Positions 17,410-26,183 are shown, numbered from the stretch's first letter. The stretch is DNA of 64,000 nucleotides from Hyphomicrobium sp. 12-62-95 (GCA_002279935.1 NCCZ01000009.1:2147-66146), one strand, 5' to 3'. The notes: generated by a model not told the origin, from the letters alone. Made by a program: numbers and translations.

Positions 17410-20400
17410 ATGTCGAGCTGGGACCCGCAAACATCAGGACTGACCGTGAGGCTCCGCGATAATCCTGGTCGCGTTGGCCATACGACAGGGCGTTGGAAGT
17501 TCGCCGGTTCGCTCACGCTGGTCGAGGTTGCCTTCGGTCCGAACGAGAAGCAGTTCAAAAATCAGGAACTGCTTGAGCAGGTTCACTCATCTGAAGATCC
17601 GCTCGACCTCCTGCTCGGCGGCAAGTTAGGATTGCCGAGCGATCTTCGCCGGGTGCTTGCCTTTGAGAAAGTTCGCGGTGAGCTCACAAATATTTTCTAT
17701 TCGATGGAGTCGAGCAACACCGACTTCTACGCCCACCAATTCAAGCCAGTGCTCCGCTTCGTCGAATCGCCATTGGGGCGACTTCTGATTGCCGACGAGG
17801 TTGGCCTCGGCAAAACGATTGAAGCCGCCTACATTTGGAAGGAACTCCAGGCGAGATACGGCGCCCGCCGGTTGTTGATTGTCTGTCCGGCCATGCTCAG
17901 GGATAAATGGCGGCGCGACCTCCAGGCGAAGTTCAATATCAAGGCACAGGTCATTTCCGCCAGCGATCTTTTAGTGAAGGCACGCGAGATCGTCACGGAT
18001 GGGGCGCTTGAGTCTTTCGTGGCAATTTCTAGCCTCGAAGGTTTGCGCCCACCCGCAGATTTCGAGGACGACCGTAAGGCTAGTCGGCGCGCTCAATTCG
18101 CCCGCTTGCTGGATCAGAATCCTACTTCTGCCGACTTTGCCCTCTTCGACCTCGTGATCTTTGATGAGGCCCACTATCTCCGCAATCCGTCCACTGCCAA
18201 CAACAGACTAGGACGCTTGTTGCGCGAGGCTTCCCGCCATCTCTTGTTGCTGACGGCGACGCCAATTCAGATTGGTAGCCAGAATCTCTACCAACTCCTT
18301 AGGCTCATTGATCCAGACGTCTATTTCAACGAGGCCGTCTTCGCGGATGTTCTGACGGCAAACGCGGCGATCGTGTCGGCGCAGCGGGCGCTGTGGGCTA
18401 ACCCTCCAAAGATTCGCGAAGCCGAGGCAGCTGTTAGATCAGCTCGCGCCAATAGCTATTTTCAAGGCGATCCCGTCTTGCAGAGGATCGAGGCACTTCT
18501 GCCTGAGGCAGATACGCAAACGGTGATGCGTATTGAAGCGCTACGGCTCTTGGAATCGCGGTCCCTATTAGCGCAGCACATGACACGTAGCCGAAAGCGT
18601 GAAGTCTTGAAGGATCGGGTCAGGCGCGCGTCTCAAGTCTTGGCTGTTGAGTTTAGCTCGTTAGAGAAGGAGGTGTACGATCAGGTCTCAGCGGCTATCC
18701 GGGCCAAGGCCAAGGGTGAATCTTGGGCTGTCGTCTTCTCCCTCATTTGTCGCCAGCGACAGATGGCCAGTTCGATCGTCGGCGCCCTCGAGAGCTGGAA
18801 GAATACGGACTTTCTGGAGGAGCTCGTCTGGGACGATCTGGGGGTTCTACCCCAGGATCTGTTCGGAGATCGCGGCGACAATCAACAGGAGGTAGCCGCT
18901 CCGACCATCAATCTTACCTCAGATGTAGACCTCGCGCGCCTTGAGGAACTCGATACCAAGTATCGACAGCTCATCCAATTTCTGAAGGCAGAACTGAAGC
19001 GCGATCCGCATGAAAAATTCGTGCTATTTGCGTTCTTTCGAGGAACGCTCACCTATCTTCATCGCAGGCTTCAGGCTGACGGTGTCCAAGCCATAGTTCT
19101 TATGGGTGGAGCAGATATCGACAAGGACGCGGTGGTCGAGACGTTCTCTAAGACGACCGGGCCGACCGTACTTTTGTCTTCTGAGGTTGGAAGCGAGGGG
19201 ATCGATCTCCAGTTTTGCCGGTTCGTGATCAATTACGATCTTCCATGGAATCCCATGCGGGTGGAACAGCGCATTGGTCGCCTCGATCGCCTGGGGCAAC
19301 GTGCTGAACGTATCTCGATCATTAGTCTTGCTGTTTCGAATACGATTGAAGACCGGATCTTGATGCGCCTTTATGAGCGGATTGCGGTGTTCCGAGAGAG
19401 TATCGGTGACATGGAGGAAATTCTCGGCGACGTTACCGAGAAACTGATCGTCCAGCTTTTTGATCCGAGCCTGACCGAAGAGGAGCGGGAGCAGCGCGCG
19501 GCGCAAACCGAGTTGGCTCTTGAAAATTCGCGCCAGCAGCAGGGGGAGCTTGAGCAGGAAGCCATAAATCTGGTTGGCTTCTCCGATTTCATTCTAGACC
19601 AGATCAACGAAAGCCGGGCTCAGGGGCGCTGGCTGAGTGGAGCAGAACTCCTTGCCCTTGTTGATGATTTCTTTGCCCGTCATTTTGCGGGAACGCGAAT
19701 TGAACCGCTCGATCACGAAGTGACGTCGGCCAGCATACTTTTGTCTGAAGAGGCGAAGCTGTCTCTCGGTCAATTCATTGCCGATACTGCGCCGGCAGTG
19801 CGGACGCATCTGCATCAGTCGCTCCGCCCCATTTCTTGCGTCTTTGATCCCCGTCGCGTCAATCGATCGGTCAAAGGTGCTGAGTTTATTGAGCCGAGCC
19901 ATCCTCTTATTCAATGGGTTCGGCAGGCCTACGAGCTTGAACCTGCACAGATCCATCGCGCCTCCGCTCTGCATCTCAGGAGTGGAGAGACTGACATGCC
20001 TGAGGGATTCTACGCCTACTCGATACATAGGTGGTCGTTCCAGGGCATCAAGCGAGAAAGTGTGATTGCTTACGCTGCGCAGATGTTGGGCCAAGCCCGT
20101 CCACTGACGTCAATTGAAGCAGAGAGGCTCGTGGGGTTGGCGGCAAGTCGTGGGCAGCCACTAGCCAACGTTTTTGCATCTGGCGTAGACCGGCACGAAT
20201 TATCTCAGGCCGCGCAGGCATGTGAAGAACAGCTTGGGCTAGAATTTGAGAAGCGGCTCGTCGATTTTTTAGTTGAGAATACGGTGAGGTGCGATCAGCA
20301 GGCGACGAGTGCCACGAAGTTTGCGGCGCGTCGCATTGCAGAGCTTCAAGACCGTGTTGAGCGATTCCAACTTGAGGGCAATGATCGCCTCGTACCCATG

Positions 20401-20523
20401 ACCGAAGGTTTGTTGAAAAAGGAAGAAAGCGAACTGAAGTTCAAACTACAAGTCGTTGATAAGAAGAGAAACGTTGACCCGACGATGGTGCATTTGGGCC
20501 TTGGGCTTATCCGAGTAGCATAA
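17410..20523 (+). CDS. SNF2/RapA-type superfamily II helicase, candidate defence protein
   Basis: 1037 residues from the ATG at 17410 (a TTG one codon earlier is less likely). SF2 helicase motifs in order: ADEVGLGKT (motif I, about 127-135), FDEAH (II, about 251-255), LLTATPIQ (III, about 279-286), SEVGSEGIDLQ (V, near 595) and QRIGRLDRLGQ (VI, near 619). The architecture resembles RapA and the DrmD helicase of DISARM, with a ~350-residue helical C-terminal extension of unknown fold. No nuclease or methylase domain is visible. The next gene starts one base after its stop, so the two are certainly co-translated. Flanking CRISPR arrays on both sides suggest a role against mobile DNA; that is inference. 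Confidence 0.85.
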   Translation: MSSWDPQTSGLTVRLRDNPGRVGHTTGRWKFAGSLTLVEVAFGPNEKQFKNQELLEQVHSSEDPLDLLLGGKLGLPSDLRRVLAFEKVRGELTNIFYSMESSNTDFYAHQFKPVLRFVESPLGRLLIADEVGLGKTIEAAYIWKELQARYGARRLLIVCPAMLRDKWRRDLQAKFNIKAQVISASDLLVKAREIVTDGALESFVAISSLEGLRPPADFEDDRKASRRAQFARLLDQNPTSADFALFDLVIFDEAHYLRNPSTANNRLGRLLREASRHLLLLTATPIQIGSQNLYQLLRLIDPDVYFNEAVFADVLTANAAIVSAQRALWANPPKIREAEAAVRSARANSYFQGDPVLQRIEALLPEADTQTVMRIEALRLLESRSLLAQHMTRSRKREVLKDRVRRASQVLAVEFSSLEKEVYDQVSAAIRAKAKGESWAVVFSLICRQRQMASSIVGALESWKNTDFLEELVWDDLGVLPQDLFGDRGDNQQEVAAPTINLTSDVDLARLEELDTKYRQLIQFLKAELKRDPHEKFVLFAFFRGTLTYLHRRLQADGVQAIVLMGGADIDKDAVVETFSKTTGPTVLLSSEVGSEGIDLQFCRFVINYDLPWNPMRVEQRIGRLDRLGQRAERISIISLAVSNTIEDRILMRLYERIAVFRESIGDMEEILGDVTEKLIVQLFDPSLTEEEREQRAAQTELALENSRQQQGELEQEAINLVGFSDFILDQINESRAQGRWLSGAELLALVDDFFARHFAGTRIEPLDHEVTSASILLSEEAKLSLGQFIADTAPAVRTHLHQSLRPISCVFDPRRVNRSVKGAEFIEPSHPLIQWVRQAYELEPAQIHRASALHLRSGETDMPEGFYAYSIHRWSFQGIKRESVIAYAAQMLGQARPLTSIEAERLVGLAASRGQPLANVFASGVDRHELSQAAQACEEQLGLEFEKRLVDFLVENTVRCDQQATSATKFAARRIAELQDRVERFQLEGNDRLVPMTEGLLKKEESELKFKLQVVDKKRNVDPTMVHLGLGLIRVA

Positions 20524-20524
20524 C

Positions 20525-21934
20525 ATGCTTGAGAGATGGAAGGTAAAACTGCGTGCGATGGCGGATCGTTTCCGCCGAAAAGAAGACTCGGAGCCTGCGG
20601 GGACAACGAATGCATGTCCTCCTCTCCAACTGAATCTTGGTATCGACTTCGGGACACGATTCACAAAGGTTTGCGTTCGCGATGTGGGGGCAGAAGTCAC
20701 GCGTGTCGTGAGTTTTGCGTCCGGTATCGCCTGCCCGTCAGTCGTGGTCGTCTCTCCATCGGGGGAGCTGCGTGCGTTGGGCTCAAAGTCGGTAAGGAGC
20801 CGTGAAGTCCCAGTGACGTACCTCAAGATGCGGATCGCCGGCATGGGGATCGATGACGGCCCACCGTCTGTGGCAGGATTTAATCTGGCAGATGCAGACG
20901 TCACGAAAGCGCTCTCGAGTTGGTTTTTGGCTGACGTGATTGCCAAGTGCAAGAGCGGGATTGCGAGAAATGAAAGCGAACTCATTCGAGGCCGGGATTT
21001 AAAGTGGACTGCGAACGTTGGCGTTCCTGTTGCGCACTACGACTCACCGGCGATTTCGACTTTCAACGAGGTCTTGGCTGTCGCTTGGCTCTGGCAAGAC
21101 AGGGGTTTTTTGCCCCCGGACATTGGAAGTGCTGTGGCTCGCTATCGGGAGACGCTTGCGGACGCTCTCTGTGTTCCGCGCGACTGTCATCCTGTTCCCG
21201 AGATCGCTGCTGCCGTTCAGTCATTTGTGTCAAGCCGCGAAGCCGTTCCCGACCGCTACATCTATGTCGATATTGGAGGCGGTACGGTTGATGCCGTGGT
21301 GTTCAAGTATACAAATTACTCTGGTGAGAAACGCGTGAATTTTTTTGCCGGCGAGGTCCAGCCGCTGGGTACAGAGCCATTCCTGAAAGCCTGCGGTTTG
21401 CCGTTGGGTGACGAGGGACTGAGCCGCCTGACGAAAGGCATTCCTAAGGAAACTGACAGCTCTGTTAAATTGAAGTTGCAACTTGAGAACCTGCTGGGGC
21501 GCGTTCTTATTACTGCTAGGAGTAAAGATGGCGGATTACCTTGGGCCGTACACTCTCGAGAAGGCACTGGGTTGAACCATATCGGAAATCTTCAACCCGA
21601 CCAGATGAAGCCCTTGCGGATTCTTCTCGGTGGCGGTGGTGCTCGCATCCCCTGGTATAGAGATGTGTTATTGGGCGCATGGAGCCAACAGAAGCTCCGG
21701 AATTTTGGTTTTCCACCGTTTGAGCTGCTGGAGATTCGTTGTCCCAAGGATCTGTCGGTCCGCGAAGAGAGGCGACAGGAGTATCATCGGTTAGCGATTG
21801 CGTATGGTCTATCTGTGCCACTTGGGGAGGGGCCAGACGTCGGTCTGCCAAGTCAATTTGAGAAATCTCCGCCGATGCCGCAGTGGTCTCCAAGCGTGGG
21901 AAACTATCTCGACAGCAAGGATGCTTATGATTGA
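20525..21934 (+). CDS. Hsp70/actin-fold ATPase without substrate-binding domain
   Basis: 469 residues. Three nucleotide-binding motifs of the Hsp70/actin superfamily are visible: phosphate-1 LGIDFGTRFTK (about 38-48), phosphate-2 YVDIGGGTVDAVVFK (about 246-261) and the adenosine motif ILLGGGGARIPWY (about 365-377). The protein ends after the ATPase domain, so it lacks the peptide-binding domain of DnaK. No J-protein or GrpE is nearby. It starts one base after the helicase stop. The pairing suggests an ATP-driven switch or adaptor for the helicase. I do not recognise a named defence system made of just these two genes. Confidence 0.78.
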   Translation: MLERWKVKLRAMADRFRRKEDSEPAGTTNACPPLQLNLGIDFGTRFTKVCVRDVGAEVTRVVSFASGIACPSVVVVSPSGELRALGSKSVRSREVPVTYLKMRIAGMGIDDGPPSVAGFNLADADVTKALSSWFLADVIAKCKSGIARNESELIRGRDLKWTANVGVPVAHYDSPAISTFNEVLAVAWLWQDRGFLPPDIGSAVARYRETLADALCVPRDCHPVPEIAAAVQSFVSSREAVPDRYIYVDIGGGTVDAVVFKYTNYSGEKRVNFFAGEVQPLGTEPFLKACGLPLGDEGLSRLTKGIPKETDSSVKLKLQLENLLGRVLITARSKDGGLPWAVHSREGTGLNHIGNLQPDQMKPLRILLGGGGARIPWYRDVLLGAWSQQKLRNFGFPPFELLEIRCPKDLSVREERRQEYHRLAIAYGLSVPLGEGPDVGLPSQFEKSPPMPQWSPSVGNYLDSKDAYD

Positions 21935-22417
21935 AAGGGCCTGAGTAGCACTCTGGTAGAATTGAATCGTTCTCAGAGCGAACTGACGTATCGCCCTTCT
22001 GTGACTCCCAAGATCATATAGACAGCGCTGCCACATAGGGATCCCAGATCTCCACGTCGTGCCGGACCGGCGCTTGGTCCTGTTCAGGCCATACCAGCCC
22101 GAGGTGAGCGGATTTTATGTGGTCCCTCCGTATCGCCTCCTGCCCGACAGTGCAGAATGCTCGCCGCATCTCGTGACAGACGATCAAATGCCAGTGCTGG
22201 TCGGGTTCTCGTTGAAAGAGTTCGTTTTGGCCGCCGCTGAGGATGCGAGCGCTGCTGTGGATAACCAATGAACAAATGCATCTTGTCGCTGCGGTAGCTA
22301 GGCTTGCGAATGCGAAAATGGCAGGAATTGCTTGTGCTTACCGATTTGGGTGCACTCATCTTTTGCAGTTGGAGCATTAGGGAGATTACATGCCGATAGG
22401 GACGGTTAGCCCGATCC
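21935..22417. other. Gap between the Hsp70-like gene and array 2
   Basis: About 480 bases. A plus-strand frame at 22059-22271 (GTG start, 70 residues, GC-rich third positions) and an overlapping minus-strand frame at 22014-22268 (84 residues) are both open. The plus frame, extended upstream without a start, reads like the C-terminal end of a larger decayed protein, but I cannot name it. The last ~150 bases before 22418 lie where the leader of array 2 should be, yet show no similarity to the sequence before array 1. Confidence 0.35.
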
Positions 22418-22805
22418 GTTCCCCGCCGGATAGGCGGCTGAGAGACATGTGATTTGCGCGAGCGCGGACGTGAAGAAGTTCCCCGCCGGATAGGCGGCTG
22501 AGAGACGTGTCCGAGAAGGAAGTTCCCGGCAAGAGTAGTTCCCCGCCGGATAGGCGGCTGAGAGACGTACGACGGCGGCGAGCGAGCGGCGTGGTGCGTT
22601 CCCCGCCGGATAGGCGGCTGAGAGAGGCAAGCCGTCGTCGAAAAGCGGGCGCCGCAAGTTCCCCGCCGGATAGGCGGCTGAGAGAGCGAGCACGGCGGCA
22701 ACCACAGCCATTACGAGGTTCCCCGCCGGATAGGCGGCTGAGAGATTGCCTCGTGCGAAACTCCTCGGGAAAAATACGTTCCCCGCCGGAGAGGCGGCTG
22801 AAAGA
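22418..22805 (+). CRISPR. CRISPR array 2, type I-F, 7 repeats and 6 spacers
   Basis: The same 28-base repeat and 32-base spacers as array 1, on the same strand, starting at 22418, 22478, 22538, 22598, 22658, 22718 and 22778. The first six repeats are identical to the array 1 consensus. The last is degenerate: T to G at position 14 in the loop and G to A at position 25 in the handle, as expected for the trailer (oldest) end. There are no cas genes directly adjacent; processing would depend on the operon at 3092-11179. Confidence 0.98.
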
Positions 22806-22821
22806 TCGATGCCTATTGCCC

Positions 22822-23025
22822 TCAGCGTTCTCGTTCCGGGTCCCTCTCCTGCTTCACGGATCGACTTTTTTCCCGCTCCTCAGCCGCCTCGCGCAGCGTC
22901 CCGACCAGGAATCTTTTCTCACCCTCAGGATTTAGAGCCGCGTCCAGGGCGCGCTCAGTTTTAAAGGTTTTGAACCCCCCGTAGAGGTGACGAACGGTGA
23001 GGGTCGGGCGCTTGTCGTCTGCCAT
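22822..23025 (-). CDS. Small hypothetical protein of the AlpA operon
   Basis: 67 residues, highly charged (MADDKRPTLTVRHLYGGFKT at the start, then EERE/KQERDPERER at the end), without membrane segment or recognised domain. It is the last of three same-strand genes after the AlpA-type regulator and the coiled-coil protein, 20 bases downstream of the latter, and stops 16 bases from the end of array 2. No function can be assigned. Confidence 0.5.
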   Translation of the reverse strand: MADDKRPTLTVRHLYGGFKTFKTERALDAALNPEGEKRFLVGTLREAAEEREKSRSVKQERDPERER

Positions 23026-23045
23026 TGAAATGGCTCCTGTCTTGA

Positions 23046-23558
23046 TTAGCGTTCGAGTTCCGGGCTGGTGGTGGGCTCTTGCTGGGTCTCCGGAACCGGC
23101 CGCGGGAGGGTGCGAATGGCGCTGCGGGCTTTGAGCGTTTGAATCAAGTCACGCTGCTGCAGCGAGGAGGGGGCGGGTGCTCTGTGCAGGACGCCTTGCC
23201 GATGCGCCGTCACGCGGTCCATAAGTTCCAGATTGATGGAGGTGCGGGCATGGCTGGCAATATCGCGGGCAGCGTCGTGCAGATCCATCAAGCCAAGGGT
23301 GAGCTCATGCTGCGCCTGCCGCAGCGGTGCGTTCTGGCTCAGGGCCATTTGCAAGGCATGGCTTTTAGCCAGCAGCGCATTGGTTTTCTGCTCGAGCGCC
23401 TGTTCGGCCTGCTCCAGACGCTTGTAATGCGTGAGGTAGCTCTGCGCACTCTGGGGCAGGGGGCCTTCGTCCATAAAGGCTTCGACCTCACGGCGTTCCG
23501 CGGCGAGACGCTTCGTGCTGTCAAATCGCTGCGGGCGATCGAAATCCTGCGTGCTCAT
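23046..23558 (-). CDS. Hypothetical helical protein, coupled to the AlpA-type regulator
   Basis: 170 residues from the ATG at 23558, chosen because it overlaps the regulator's stop in an ATGA junction; a longer frame to 23600 lies inside the regulator. Mostly alpha-helical with coiled-coil character at about 40 to 110 (KRLEQAEQALEQKTNALLAK and following), no cysteines, and a proline-rich tail. No family recognised. The translational overlap suggests it acts with the upstream DNA-binding protein. Confidence 0.6.
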   Translation of the reverse strand: MSTQDFDRPQRFDSTKRLAAERREVEAFMDEGPLPQSAQSYLTHYKRLEQAEQALEQKTNALLAKSHALQMALSQNAPLRQAQHELTLGLMDLHDAARDIASHARTSINLELMDRVTAHRQGVLHRAPAPSSLQQRDLIQTLKARSAIRTLPRPVPETQQEPTTSPELER

Positions 23559-24013
23559 GCTGTGTCTCCCGATAAGGCGGCGGGACGGGATGCGATCCAT
23601 TGGGCGATCTCACGCGCGAGATACACCCGGCGATGCGCGCCGATAGCAATTCGGCGGGGAAAGCGGCCGGCCCGTTCCATCGTGTCAATATGGCGCCCGG
23701 AATAGACGACCAGCCGGCTGACTTCGCGCTTGGAGAGAAACCGGTCCTGTGCCCCTAGCTGGGGAGCCGCACCGCTGAAAGGACACGCGCCGCGGGCGTT
23801 CAGCTTAGACTGCATCCAGGCGGTGATCTCGTCCGCACTCCAGCCAATGCGGGCCGGACCGAGAATGCGGCGTCGCGGAAACGCGCCCGCCTGTTCGAGC
23901 CGGGCGATGTGGGGGAGGGAGAAAACGACGCGCCGCGATACGGCGCGGCCCGAGAGCAATGCCGACGGAATGGTTTGATCGCGATAAGCGGCTTGTTCTC
24001 CCGTCCCGAGCAT
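23555..24013 (-). CDS. AlpA-type regulator with two tandem MerR-like DNA-binding domains
   Basis: 152 residues. Two copies of the AlpA/excisionase helix-turn-helix: residues about 20-68 (GRAVSRRVVFSLPHIARLEQ, AGAFPRRRILG, then GWSADEITAWM) and about 93-142 (KREVSRLVVYSGRHIDTMER, AGRFPRRIAIGAHRRVY, then LAREIAQWI). Each has the R-x-FP-x-R turn typical of AlpA proteins, which in P4-like elements activate integrase or excise the element. Two such domains in one chain is unusual. It is first gene of a three-gene minus-strand operon and lies on the same island as the P4-type integrase at 26184-27497. Confidence 0.78.
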   Translation of the reverse strand: MLGTGEQAAYRDQTIPSALLSGRAVSRRVVFSLPHIARLEQAGAFPRRRILGPARIGWSADEITAWMQSKLNARGACPFSGAAPQLGAQDRFLSKREVSRLVVYSGRHIDTMERAGRFPRRIAIGAHRRVYLAREIAQWIASRPAALSGDTA

Positions 24014-24265
24014 GGCCGATCCTCACTGTTTGAAAAGGTGAGTCCGACATGGTGGGACAGTTCAGCCAGAAACAGATTGGCGGGCCAGGATGGCGCTGTG
24101 CGATCGACCGGTTTGGCTGGCACGTGTTCTGGATTGGGAGGTCTTTGCCATCCAGCCCCGTCAAATGTGCGGCAGGTCGGTGATTATGCGTGCTCACGCG
24201 GTCCATGTTCGCATATGCGCGGAAGGCTTGATGAGTGGTTGGTCTCGCGCTGGGCGTGCGAAGCG

Positions 24266-25492
24266 CTATGCCAGTTCTGCGTACAAGGGAACGGAGGGGG
24301 CGTGGCGGTCTATAGCCTCGATCACTGGGCGCGCGAGCGGCAGGTTGGTCCTCTCGCGAGGCCAGAGCTCCCGAAACGCCTGCACGGTCTCCCGGGCAGC
24401 ATCGAGGACCAGCTTTTCCGGGAGAAGGGCTTTGGCCGCCAGGTGACGCAGTTCATCACTGTCTAAGGCCGCCATTTTCCTGGTGCGCGAGTAGTTGAGG
24501 GCTGCCGTGTCCTCACTGGGGATATACGGGATAGTCGATAGCAGATCATAGGCCGGAGCGAGCACCGCGTCTCTTCGGTTCGGGTAGATGAGCGACCAGT
24601 TCTTCAGATGCATGTCGCCATTGCCGATTAAAGCGCTGTAGACGAGGCGCCGGATAAATTCGGTGACGGCCGCGTCGCCGGCTTCGATGCCGATGACCTT
24701 GGCAATGTTGCGGTAGCTGGCGGTTTTGTATTTGTCGTCCGGGAAAACGCCGAAAATCTGCGCGAAATCTTCAATATGGATGGGGCCCTCGGGCGTGCGG
24801 TCGAACCGGCTGACGGCCAGAGCTTGGCCTTTGAGCTCGCCAATGCCCTCCGGCAGTCCTTGAATAGCGCCGAGGTCGACAAGCTGGAGGTCGGGAACAT
24901 CCATACCCATGCTGCGGGCCAGACTCATCATGGAAAATTCGTTCTCGGGCACGCCTGAGAATTGCTGCGAGGGCAGTTTGACGATCCATGATCCGCCCAC
25001 GCCCTCAGCCGGGATGGTCAGGCCGCCGCGCCTATGCGCGTTTTCCAGGGCTGAGAATTTGAGCTGAATGCCGGCCAGGGAGAAGCGGAGCGCGTTAGGG
25101 CGCGCGTCAATCACGTCCGCGCCGCCAGCGTCTGGACGAACCGCGCCGGCCAACGGATGAATCGCGATTGCGCCGGGAAGATCGCGGCCCAACATTCCCA
25201 GCAGGTGGAATTCGCGTTGCGGGTTGACCCCGGCCCGCTCAGCCAGGTAGCGGCGCAGATGACCTTCGGGCAGAAGATTTGAGAAAAAGGGCGGGACGAC
25301 CCGCTGGGTCGGCCTGAAGGCTGTGATAAGGCCGCCGAGATCGTCCTTGAAGGACAGGCTTAGCGTGGGCCGCAAATCATCGGCGACATAGTCTTCATTG
25401 AACGCGAAGATCGTCCGGTCGCCCTGAACATTCGTCAGCGTTGCGATGGAGCGCCCATGCAGCCGCACATCGAGGATGGAGACCTCACGCAT
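24266..25492 (-). CDS. hipA: HipA-family serine/threonine kinase toxin
   Basis: 408 residues from the ATG at 25492; this start overlaps the hipB stop by 8 bases (ATGCGTGA) and homology begins just after it. HipA N-terminal subdomain GRSIATLTN, FFSNLLPEG, then the kinase region: SLAGIQLKFSA (about 135-145), catalytic NGDMHLKNWSL and metal-binding APAYDLLST. HipA toxins phosphorylate glutamyl-tRNA synthetase or related targets and cause growth arrest; the target here is unknown. All key kinase residues look present, so it is probably functional. Confidence 0.92.
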   Translation of the reverse strand: MREVSILDVRLHGRSIATLTNVQGDRTIFAFNEDYVADDLRPTLSLSFKDDLGGLITAFRPTQRVVPPFFSNLLPEGHLRRYLAERAGVNPQREFHLLGMLGRDLPGAIAIHPLAGAVRPDAGGADVIDARPNALRFSLAGIQLKFSALENAHRRGGLTIPAEGVGGSWIVKLPSQQFSGVPENEFSMMSLARSMGMDVPDLQLVDLGAIQGLPEGIGELKGQALAVSRFDRTPEGPIHIEDFAQIFGVFPDDKYKTASYRNIAKVIGIEAGDAAVTEFIRRLVYSALIGNGDMHLKNWSLIYPNRRDAVLAPAYDLLSTIPYIPSEDTAALNYSRTRKMAALDSDELRHLAAKALLPEKLVLDAARETVQAFRELWPRERTNLPLARPVIEAIDRHAPSVPLYAELA

Positions 25493-26063
25493 CGAGATCG
25501 TCCTCATCGAGGGCATAGGCTGGACGCGGTGAGGTCGCACGGCCATGGGCCACTTTGTTGCGCAAGGACGTCAGTACGTCGGCGGCCTCCCTCAAGGCCT
25601 TGGGCGATTCTGATTTCGTTTTGGTGATCATGCGTAACGCCGCCTCCAGCTGCACGGCGTCCTCCGCAGTGAGGGGGGCGATGCGCAGCATATTGAGGCT
25701 ATCCAACACGCGTTCCAGATCCGGGCTCTCGCCCTGCGCGGCGCGTCTGCTCTCAATCAGCTTCAAGGCGCGGGAGAGAGAGTGTCGTGTGCTCTCACTC
25801 AGTCCGGGTTTAAGCGGGGCGTGCGCCCGCAAGAGGCCCGCTACGGCGGGGACGAGTTTGCGTGGCACCAAGGCAGGCTCCAGATCGAGTGCCCGGGCCA
25901 GGGCCATGAAACTGGAGAGGCCAGGTTCCAGCTTTCCACTCTCGATCTGCGATATATGACTTTGCGTGACCCCCGACCGCTGGCTGAGTTCGCGTTGCGT
26001 CATGCCGGCGCCCTCACGCGTCTTGCGGAGCAGTGCAATAAGGTCTTCACTGGCATAGCCCAT
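25485..26063 (-). CDS. hipB: HipB-type XRE antitoxin with a long C-terminal extension
   Basis: 192 residues from the ATG at 26063 (an in-frame ATG at 26072 is possible). Residues about 5 to 60 form an XRE/Cro helix-turn-helix (LLRKTREGAGMTQRELSQRS, GVTQSHISQIESGKL). The remaining ~130 residues are helical and much longer than in E. coli HipB (88 residues). HipB binds operator DNA, represses its own operon and neutralises HipA. Repeated half-sites surround its start, see 26071-26181. It overlaps hipA by 8 bases. Confidence 0.88.
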   Translation of the reverse strand: MGYASEDLIALLRKTREGAGMTQRELSQRSGVTQSHISQIESGKLEPGLSSFMALARALDLEPALVPRKLVPAVAGLLRAHAPLKPGLSESTRHSLSRALKLIESRRAAQGESPDLERVLDSLNMLRIAPLTAEDAVQLEAALRMITKTKSESPKALREAADVLTSLRNKVAHGRATSPRPAYALDEDDLDA

Positions 26064-26070
26064 GATCAGC

Positions 26071-26181
26071 ATCCTAATCAGATCGTCGTTATGATTAGAA
26101 TACTATATCAACCCCCGCGCTCTTGCAAGAAATGATACAATAATCTGATATTCATGTCCTAATGATATAAAATCCTAATCA
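26071..26181. promoter_or_regulatory. hipBA promoter with four TCCTAATCA-like half-sites
   Basis: Within this AT-rich intergenic region the motif ATCCTAATCA occurs at 26071-26080, as its reverse complement (ATGATTAG) at 26091-26098, as TCCTAATGA at 26157-26165 and again as ATCCTAATCA at 26172-26181. Two pairs, about 85 bases apart, flank AT-rich sequence that can hold the promoter. This fits cooperative autorepression by HipB, inferred from known HipB operators which are also repeated half-sites. Confidence 0.6.
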
Positions 26182-26183
26182 CA

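Noticed and set aside
17410..20523. Reading the SNF2 helicase as a DISARM drmD and calling a DISARM system
   Set aside because: No drmA, drmB, drmC or methyltransferase is present within the island part visible here; only the helicase fold is shared.
22014..22268. 84-residue minus-strand open frame
   Set aside because: No recognisable domain or ribosome-binding site, and the opposite strand has the better coding bias; left as part of an unassigned gap.
22406..22935. Open frames of the same repeat-peptide type over array 2
   Set aside because: Same artefact as in array 1.
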